DNA of 8,782 nucleotides. It comes from Lentisphaeria bacterium. Lineage in GTDB: Bacteria > Verrucomicrobiota > Lentisphaeria > Oligosphaerales > PUNB01. The stretch is taken from NCBI GenBank assembly GCA_007133055.1, contig SLNM01000047.1, forward strand, positions 1-8,782, written 5' to 3'. The notes below the pieces were generated by a model that did no database searches, was not told where the DNA came from, and was given only the letters and a program-made list of their open reading frames with translations. A program made the translations under genes and the position numbers. This document shows positions 1 through 4,624 of this stretch, piece by piece. Numbering within the stretch: position 1 is the first letter of the stretch; each line of letters starts with the position of its first letter.

Positions 1-103
1 CGGCATCGACATCAACCAGCCATGAGAGAGCGCGAAAAGCCTGACGCAAGGTTTCCCTGGAAGGCCGTTCATCAGTAGTTTGCAAAACCGAAAACAACTC
101 CAT
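1..103 (-). CDS. Unrecognised protein, N-terminal 34 codons (cut by left edge)
   Basis: An open frame starts with ATG at 103-101 and runs leftward off the window without a stop. It begins MELFSVLQTTDERPSRETLR and ends, as far as visible, in WLVDVDA. The start is supported by a GAGG Shine-Dalgarno site at 113-110, six bases upstream of this ATG. An in-frame ATG at 115-113 lies too close to that site to use it. The visible residues have no signal peptide or membrane segment and look like the charged, partly helical start of a cytoplasmic protein. It lies downstream of the VWA-TPR gene in the same direction, but a 276-base repeat-filled gap separates them. In Bat operons a BatD gene could follow here, but BatD starts with a signal peptide and this does not. 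I do not recognise the family. Confidence 0.5.
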   Translation of the reverse strand, partial: MELFSVLQTTDERPSRETLRQAFRALSWLVDVDA

Positions 104-109
104 TGCATA

Positions 110-113
110 CCTC
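110..113 (-). promoter_or_regulatory. Ribosome binding site of the left-edge gene
   Basis: GAGG on the minus strand with a six-base spacer to the ATG at 103-101. It decides between that start and the in-frame ATG 12 bases upstream. Confidence 0.5.
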
Positions 114-174
114 ATTGTTTAGTGTTTTTACAGGGATTTGTCTGTTATTTGGCCTTCTCCCCCGTTTTTCGGTG

Positions 175-318
175 CCATTTCGGTGGACGATAGCGGGCGA
201 CGAGAGCGGTGGACGATTGGGGAGGGCTCTGCCATGTCCGTCCTTAGCCCCGGAATGTTACGCCGTAGCCCGAAAGGGCGAAGGCGGATCGTTATCCGCT
301 CTCGTCGCCCGTTATCGT
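175..318. repeat. Large intergenic inverted repeat (repeat family A, copy 1)
   Basis: This fills most of the gene-free stretch 104-379. The arms at 187-209 and 296-318 are 23 bases each and complementary at 22 positions, around an 86-base loop. Each arm has the core CGGGCGACGAGAGCGG. The left side, 175-203, is repeated as a direct copy at 2385-2413 with one mismatch in 29 bases, and a related hairpin stands at 4484-4567. Recurrence in three intergenic spaces of one window marks a dispersed palindromic repeat (REP- or MITE-like). Apart from this repeat I see nothing gene-like in 104-379. Short frames crossing it are by-products of the repeat. Confidence 0.75.
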
Positions 319-370
319 CATCCGCGCTTCACGCCCCCAAGACCCTTACCCGACCCGCTTAACCGATCCC

Positions 371-382
371 TTATTCAAGCTA
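371..382. repeat. Possible remnant of MITE end overlapping a stop codon
   Basis: TTATTCAAGCTA here matches 11 of 12 bases of the right end of the palindromic element at 2771-2951 (TTATTCAGGCTA). The final CTA at 380-382 is, on the minus strand, the TAG stop of the VWA-TPR gene. The match extends through the preceding GAC codon, giving GACTAG in both genes. No left partner end is visible nearby, so this could be a worn remnant or coincidence. Confidence 0.4.
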
Positions 383-2305
383 GTCACGTCCGAAACGCTG
401 CTCCTTGAGGAACTGGCGGAAGTTTCGCTGCCGATCGCGCACGCTTTCCATAATCGATCCCACACGATCAGGAGTCAGGTCCTCCTCGAGATAAGCCTCC
501 TCGTCATGTTCGGGGAATCCCGGCGGCAGCGATTCGCGAGCCAGATCAGAGAATGGCAGATCAACGTCGTTCCAGGCTGTTTCCTCTCCGTTCTCCAACT
601 CCGTCATCGGCATCCAGCGCGGATCATCCAATGGATGCGTGAGTGGTTCATCGAAATCCTTCGATTCCGGCGGGATCGGAAACATTTTGAAAGGAGCTTC
701 GGACAATTCTTCAGTTTCAACCCTTTCTGTCCGCCTTTCCGCCTCGATTAGTGAACGACCGGCCATTACCAGCTCCAGCAAGGCATGTTCCCTTGCCAGC
801 GCCTGATAGTTCCGTACCAGCCCCGGCAATCCTCCCAAGACCTGCATTGCCTCTTGATAATGGCTGCGTGCCTCGACCAGGTGCAGCTTCGCTTCCGCCG
901 GAGATTGCGGCATGGCTCGCCGCGCCAGCCAATGTTCAACCGTTCCCAGATTCCACAGGCTATGGGCTCTAAGCATTTCATTTTCACCGAATCTTGAGAC
1001 CGCCATCCTATATGCGTTTGCAGCCTGTGGCAATGCCCCCAGCGCCTGCTGAATTCGTCCAAGATTATAAAATATCACCGCCTCCTGCTCGGGGGAAGGT
1101 GCATTTTCCAGTTGCTGCTGCCATCGTTGCCATTCCAGGTACAGCGGCAGTTTTTCGAGTTCCGGACCGACGATCAGCCGATAGAATGTCGGGGTCTGTT
1201 CCGCCGCCGCCCGGCTCGCATCGGTGGCCGGAGCCATGATCAATGCCAGAGCGCCAACCAGCGGCCATGCCTTAAACCCGCCACCATTGGTGCAGCCGGC
1301 CCGGCGTAGGTCAATAAAGAAGGTGATCACCAGTATAAGTACGGCCAATGCCAGAGGCCATTGGTAACGCTCCACGGGCTGCATCATCGCCCTTCTCCGG
1401 GCATATTGACCGGGAGTCGAATCGGCAATGGCAACCGCCAGTCTGTCTCCGGCAGGAGAAGCATCCCGGTCAATACTTACATGCAATCCGCCGGTTGCAA
1501 CCGCCAGTGCGGACAATTCCCGGCCAGGCTGTCGGAGAGAATGCCAATCCTCCCGTTCTTCCTGCTCAAAAACCGGTGCCCGAGCCGGTTCAGGCGCTAC
1601 CGAGCGCACGGCCTCGGCACCGACAGTGAAAACCGGAATCCGCGCCTCGCGCAGAAGCTCAATCTCTCGGTCAAGGCCAGCATCCCACCCTGTCCAGTCA
1701 GTGCTGAAAAGAATAATCGCCCGATGCTCGCCAACCACACCGGCCAGAGCCTGACGGGCCTCGCGCAACCCGGCCGCCGGATTACTGCCGGGCACTGGGA
1801 TTGTCTGACTCGACAATGCATCGATCAAGTCCAGTAAAATCTCCCGGTCCCAGGTCAACGGGCACTCGAGGAAAGCTTCCCCGGCAAACGCGACAATGGC
1901 AAAACGGTCAAGCGTCCGTTGTTCCAGCAAACTCCCGGCCACCCTCCGCACCGTGTCCAAGCCTTCGATCCCGGCATCCTCAACCGATTCATTCCAGGCA
2001 ACATCAAAAACCAGTGCCACATCCCTGGCCTGCTGCGGCATATCTTTTTCGCGCCATCCCCATTGTGGCCGGGCGGCTGCCAACCATGCAAAAAGCAAGG
2101 CCAGCAGCAGGAGTACCGCCCGCCACCGCCGCCGTCCGGCATGCAACGAAGCTGAGAGCCGCCTACTCATGACCGAGCCGAACTGCGATTCCAGCCAGCG
2201 TCTCGAACCGATGTCGCGCCGCCAGGTCAGCCAAACCACCGCCAGCCACGCCAAAGCCAGCAGCCAGAGCCACCATTGATCGATATTTTGAAAAACCAGC
2301 ATCAT
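380..2305 (-). CDS. BatB/BatC-like fusion: membrane-anchored VWA domain plus TPR region
   Basis: The 641-aa protein has membrane segments near residues 11-28 and 62-78, then a VWA domain at about 93-295. A third membrane segment lies at 314-332, and a fourth hydrophobic stretch (345-360, followed by ATDASRAAAEQ) looks like the leftover signal peptide of a once separate secreted protein. TPR-type helices follow at about 404-500, then a very acidic tail with a basic end. The VWA segment FAGEAFLECPLTWD and the layout match BatB of Bat operons, and the TPR half matches BatC, so this reads as a BatB-BatC fusion. The MIDAS metal site is degenerate: the usual DxSxS is DVAWN (101-105), though Ser174 and Asp203 could still contribute. 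Bat proteins are envelope proteins of uncertain function linked to MoxR ATPases, none of which is visible here. The start is the first of two adjacent ATGs, with weak AAGG and AGGA sites upstream. The stop overlaps a repeat remnant. Confidence 0.85.
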   Translation of the reverse strand: MMLVFQNIDQWWLWLLALAWLAVVWLTWRRDIGSRRWLESQFGSVMSRRLSASLHAGRRRWRAVLLLLALLFAWLAAARPQWGWREKDMPQQARDVALVFDVAWNESVEDAGIEGLDTVRRVAGSLLEQRTLDRFAIVAFAGEAFLECPLTWDREILLDLIDALSSQTIPVPGSNPAAGLREARQALAGVVGEHRAIILFSTDWTGWDAGLDREIELLREARIPVFTVGAEAVRSVAPEPARAPVFEQEEREDWHSLRQPGRELSALAVATGGLHVSIDRDASPAGDRLAVAIADSTPGQYARRRAMMQPVERYQWPLALAVLILVITFFIDLRRAGCTNGGGFKAWPLVGALALIMAPATDASRAAAEQTPTFYRLIVGPELEKLPLYLEWQRWQQQLENAPSPEQEAVIFYNLGRIQQALGALPQAANAYRMAVSRFGENEMLRAHSLWNLGTVEHWLARRAMPQSPAEAKLHLVEARSHYQEAMQVLGGLPGLVRNYQALAREHALLELVMAGRSLIEAERRTERVETEELSEAPFKMFPIPPESKDFDEPLTHPLDDPRWMPMTELENGEETAWNDVDLPFSDLARESLPPGFPEHDEEAYLEEDLTPDRVGSIMESVRDRQRNFRQFLKEQRFGRD

Positions 2306-2384
2306 GTCCTGATAGACCTTGCCGCGCCGCCAAAGGTTGCCGACGGCAATCTTGCTCCATGCAAAGGCAGCGCAGTTCTCATTT

Positions 2385-2413
2385 CCATTTCGGCGGACGA
2401 TAGCGGGCGACGA
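2385..2413. repeat. Repeat family A, half copy
   Basis: A 29-base near-exact copy (one mismatch) of 175-203, with core GGACGATAGCGGGCGACGA, lying upstream of the VWA-TPR gene. The matching inverted arm is not present nearby, so this is a half element. It opens the gene-free stretch 2306-2948, which holds only repeats. Confidence 0.7.
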
Positions 2414-2426
2414 TTATTTGCTGGAG

Positions 2427-2468
2427 CCGTCCGGCCTCGGACGGTGGTTAACGGCGGAGGCCCGCCGT
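2427..2468. repeat. Two adjacent perfect hairpins
   Basis: CCGTCC at 2427-2432 pairs with GGACGG at 2439-2444 over a 6-base loop. ACGGCGG at 2451-2457 pairs with CCGCCGT at 2462-2468 over the loop AGGC. No T-run follows on either strand, so they are not classical terminators. They lie between the membrane-protein and VWA-TPR genes and could act as RNA-stabilising or repeat structures. Confidence 0.55.
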
Positions 2469-2489
2469 CTCCAGATGCCTGCGAGGATG

Positions 2490-2513
2490 CCCGAACCTTG
2501 TCCCGAACCATGT
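2490..2513. repeat. Tandem 12-base direct repeat
   Basis: CCCGAACCTTGT at 2490-2501 is followed directly by CCCGAACCATGT at 2502-2513, differing at one base. It is part of the mosaic of small repeats in the gene-free stretch. Confidence 0.6.
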
Positions 2514-2549
2514 CGAAAGAGGAAACCGGGCGACGATTACGAAGCATAA

Positions 2550-2585
2550 TCGGGGTCGGGGTCGCTATCGGGATCGGCATCGAAA
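2550..2585. repeat. Six-unit hexamer repeat (TCGNNN)
   Basis: Six consecutive hexamers keep the phase TCG: TCGGGG, TCGGGG, TCGCTA, TCGGGA, TCGGCA, TCGAAA. If translated it would give low-complexity alternation (PIPIATPTPI on the minus strand), which is characteristic of non-coding hexamer repeats rather than a real protein. Confidence 0.65.
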
Positions 2586-2600
2586 CGGAACCGATTTCAC

Positions 2601-2628
2601 CACGAAGAACACGAAGGAACACGAAGAT
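2601..2628. repeat. CACGAAG tandem repeat
   Basis: Three units in a row: CACGAAGAA, CACGAAGGAA, CACGAAGAT. This purine-rich triple repeat is a pattern I recall as a dispersed intergenic repeat in many bacterial genomes. That recollection is not checked here. Confidence 0.6.
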
Positions 2629-2681
2629 TATGCGGTGCGCCTTCAGCGCACTTGCTGCTTGATATCGTTTCCCGGGGCGCT

Positions 2682-2741
2682 GCCTGCCTGTGCGTCGCAC
2701 GCAGACAGGCTCCGGTCTGGTATGCATTGCGCCGTTGGCGC
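2682..2741. repeat. GC-rich imperfect hairpins
   Basis: The stretch 2682-2694 pairs imperfectly with 2698-2710 (GCCTG/CAGGC ends, loop TCG). GCGCC at 2729-2733 pairs with GGCGC at 2737-2741 over loop GTT. No T-run follows. This is the last repeat block before the palindromic element. Confidence 0.45.
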
Positions 2742-2770
2742 AGGGGGACAATTGAAGCGTGACACGACAC

Positions 2771-2951
2771 TAGCCTGATTAATTCATGAACTTCGTAGCG
2801 AGAGGTGCCAGTGTGCGTAAGATCAGCAGCTTGCAGCCGTAAACCGATCGCGGCGTACTGGACGTACGGCAAAGATCGGTGTCGGCTGCAAGCGGTTGAG
2901 ATTGCGTGCAATGGCGACTCGCAGTAGATGGCTCATGAATTATTCAGGCTA
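2771..2951. mobile_element. 181-bp full-length palindromic MITE-like element
   Basis: The ends are terminal inverted repeats. The left end (2771-2789) reads TAGCCTGATTAATTCATGA, and the right end (2933-2951), read inward, is TAGCCTGAATAATTCATGA, 18 of 19 identical. The palindrome continues inward: GCTTGCAGCCG (2829-2839) with CGGCTGCAAGC (2883-2893), ACCGATC (2843-2849) with GATCGGT (2874-2880), and CGTAC (2854-2858) with GTACG (2864-2868). The loop TGGAC at 2859-2863 lies exactly at the element's centre. The outer flanks (roughly 2790-2828 and 2894-2932) also show partial pairing. There is no transposase, so it would have been moved by an enzyme encoded elsewhere. It begins and ends with TA, compatible with a TA target duplication. 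Its last three bases on the minus strand supply the TAG stop of the adjacent membrane-protein gene. Confidence 0.8.
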
Positions 2952-4391
2952 GTCATCCCCGTCCGGCGAGTCAAAGGTCAAATCGGTCAGCACAGTTGCT
3001 TCGGCCCAGTACGCTGGAGGTTCCTGTTTTTCCGCATCGTTCAACCACAGCTCAATGGTATGCCTCACCCCTACTCGGACGCTGTCGGCGCCCAGCTCGC
3101 CCCATACACTGTGTATGTCTTTGGGCGAGGATGGCGGTAATGTGGACTCGGCGGGGTTTGCTCGGCCGCCGCCGTTCTCCGGGGTGCTCCAGCCAGTCTG
3201 CTCGGCATAGTAATCCCAGCCATGCCTGACCCAGCTAACGGCACTCCGCTCATCCACTCTCCAGGCCAGCAATCGTGGATAGGCCGAGGCTTGAGCCGGG
3301 AAAAACGCTGAAATCTCCAATGCATTCGGGTATTCTATAGCATAATTCACCAGTCCCCGCGGGGTTCGCCGATCATAGTTGGGGCTTATCTCAGCCGTCA
3401 CCGATTTCTCCAGAACCCGATTCCCCAGCTCCGACGGCAGCAACCCTCTGCCCAGCCCTTCTCCCAGGGCATCCAGCTCAACCGCCGAGGCGGAGCCGGC
3501 CAGATAGTTCTCCGCCGACCTCGATGCCAGGTTCCGCGCCCGCCTCACTTCAATCACGTAAAACCAGAATAACGCGCCCGCCAGAAAGAGAGTGGCCAGT
3601 ATTCCCCACAGTTTTATCCGGCTGGCACAAGTGTTGCCGCCCAACATTTTACGCGGCAAAGAAACTTCGGGAATCGGCACGGCATCTCCGTAAACCCAGC
3701 CTATCCGGTCGACCAAAACCAGCCCGAGAGCCATCAACCACGGAACCAGCACCAGCAGCAGGAGATGAGCGACCGATTCAAACGCCGCAGCAACACCGTA
3801 GCTCCAGGAAAGCAATAGAGCCTGGTCCCAGTACACATACCCCGTCAGTCCGATCAACCAGACAGTGACGACAACCAGTGAAATCAACCACAGACCGCAC
3901 CAAAGCCATTGAACAATCCGCAGTTGCCAGGCTAGACGCGGCGCCATAAAACAATCGCTGAGCCATATCAGCATCGCCGCCAGAAACAGCGGGGGCAGAA
4001 GCAGAGCCGGCAGGAATAGAGCCACCATGACCTCCGACCACTCCGGCTGCGCCCGCAAGTCAAACCATTCCATGGTTAGTGCGAACACATAAGAATACAC
4101 CAACGCAGCCGGAACAAGTGTCGCTCGCAACCAACGTCCCGTTCGCAGCCAGAAATCATTTCGTACTCTTCCGCTGTGCAGCGAGAAAATCCACATCCCC
4201 GCCAGCACCACCGGCAACGCCAGCCAATTCAGGCAATGCTCCAATGGTCGGGCCAGGTCCAACGCCGCGGTTAAACCGACAACCCACAGCCAAAGCAGGC
4301 CGGAAAAACCGACGGCAAGACCGATTATCACCGTTTTCAGGCTGTCAAACCGAAGAGGGCGCTGGGAAATGTTCTTGTCAAGCATCATCAT
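2949..4391 (-). CDS. Unrecognised polytopic membrane protein with soluble C-terminal half
   Basis: From the chosen start this is a 480-aa protein. Hydrophobic segments lie at about residues 18-44, 54-71, 88-106, 120-144, 160-183, 202-228 and 260-280, giving roughly seven membrane spans. A soluble region of about 195 residues follows and contains YDRRTPRGLVNYAIEYP and a Pro/Ser-rich linker near 410-425. I recognise no conserved motif or family. The start is uncertain. An in-frame ATG at 4409 has no ribosome site. The triple ATG at 4391, 4388 and 4385 is preceded by two GAGG sites, so I take 4391, with 4385 equally possible. It lies between the TIM-barrel/pseudokinase gene and the VWA-TPR gene, in the same direction, which suggests a membrane partner of those proteins. 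Its TAG stop is contributed by the end of the palindromic element, so the natural C-terminus may have been altered by insertion. Confidence 0.75.
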   Translation of the reverse strand: MMMLDKNISQRPLRFDSLKTVIIGLAVGFSGLLWLWVVGLTAALDLARPLEHCLNWLALPVVLAGMWIFSLHSGRVRNDFWLRTGRWLRATLVPAALVYSYVFALTMEWFDLRAQPEWSEVMVALFLPALLLPPLFLAAMLIWLSDCFMAPRLAWQLRIVQWLWCGLWLISLVVVTVWLIGLTGYVYWDQALLLSWSYGVAAAFESVAHLLLLVLVPWLMALGLVLVDRIGWVYGDAVPIPEVSLPRKMLGGNTCASRIKLWGILATLFLAGALFWFYVIEVRRARNLASRSAENYLAGSASAVELDALGEGLGRGLLPSELGNRVLEKSVTAEISPNYDRRTPRGLVNYAIEYPNALEISAFFPAQASAYPRLLAWRVDERSAVSWVRHGWDYYAEQTGWSTPENGGGRANPAESTLPPSSPKDIHSVWGELGADSVRVGVRHTIELWLNDAEKQEPPAYWAEATVLTDLTFDSPDGDD

Positions 4392-4392
4392 A

Positions 4393-4403
4393 CCTCGAAC
4401 CTC
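4393..4403 (-). promoter_or_regulatory. Duplicated ribosome binding site before a triple ATG
   Basis: On the minus strand GAGG occurs at 4403-4400 and again at 4396-4393, within a tandem TTCGAGG repeat, followed by ATGATGATG. The first GAGG is 8 bases from the ATG at 4391 and the second is 7 bases from the ATG at 4385. Both are usable and argue against the upstream ATG at 4409. Confidence 0.4.
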
Positions 4404-4404
4404 G

Positions 4405-4433
4405 AACATAATTTGACAGGGTTACTTTTTCAA
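4405..4433 (-). promoter_or_regulatory. Possible sigma-70-type promoter for the membrane-protein gene
   Basis: On the minus strand, TTGAAA (4433-4428) and TATGTT (4410-4405) are separated by exactly 17 bases. They match the -35 consensus at 5 of 6 positions and the -10 at 4 of 6. Transcription would begin only a few bases before the ATG cluster, giving an almost leaderless message, so this may be chance. Confidence 0.2.
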
Positions 4434-4483
4434 CCTATCCCCAACGCTTTATGTATTGCGTCAGTGAAAGGTGGGAAATTCGT

Positions 4484-4567
4484 GTCGGTTGGCGAGAACG
4501 GCGACGCGAGCGGATTACGAGTGAAGCTAATCGTCCGCCGTTCGCGTCGCCGTTCTCGTTTTCCGAC
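4484..4567. repeat. Intergenic hairpin (repeat family A, copy 3)
   Basis: The arms at 4493-4513 and 4538-4558 are 21 bases with 20 complementary positions and a 24-base loop. GTCGG at 4484-4488 and CCGAC at 4563-4567 extend the stem. The arm core (GAACGGCGACGCGAGCGG) resembles that at 187-209, and the right arm again carries the GGACGAT motif in inverse. It lies between the pseudokinase and membrane-protein genes. There is no T-tract, so a repeat element is more likely than an intrinsic terminator. Nothing else gene-like is seen in 4410-4624. Confidence 0.7.
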
Positions 4568-4624
4568 TGGTTGTTTTCAGGCGTTGCACCTATGACTGAC
4601 GGATTACCGCTTTATCCAGCGCCA

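Noticed and set aside
103..408. Plus-strand open frames between the left-edge gene and the VWA-TPR gene
   Set aside because: They cross the large inverted repeat and overlap the well-supported minus-strand start at 103. No ribosome site or recognisable protein is present.
1361..1837. A 158-codon plus-strand open frame
   Set aside because: It is antisense to the VWA domain, whose minus-strand reading has clear BatB signatures. It is a shadow frame.
2550..2628. Possible CRISPR-like array
   Set aside because: The units are 6-10 bases and tandem, with no spacers and no cas genes.
2302..2751. A 149-codon minus-strand open frame upstream of the VWA-TPR gene
   Set aside because: It translates the hexamer array, CACGAAG repeat, tandem 12-mer and half copy of repeat family A. 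It has low-complexity stretches and no domain character.
2597..2911. A 104-codon minus-strand open frame
   Set aside because: It runs through the palindromic element and the GC-rich hairpins, so it is not a gene.
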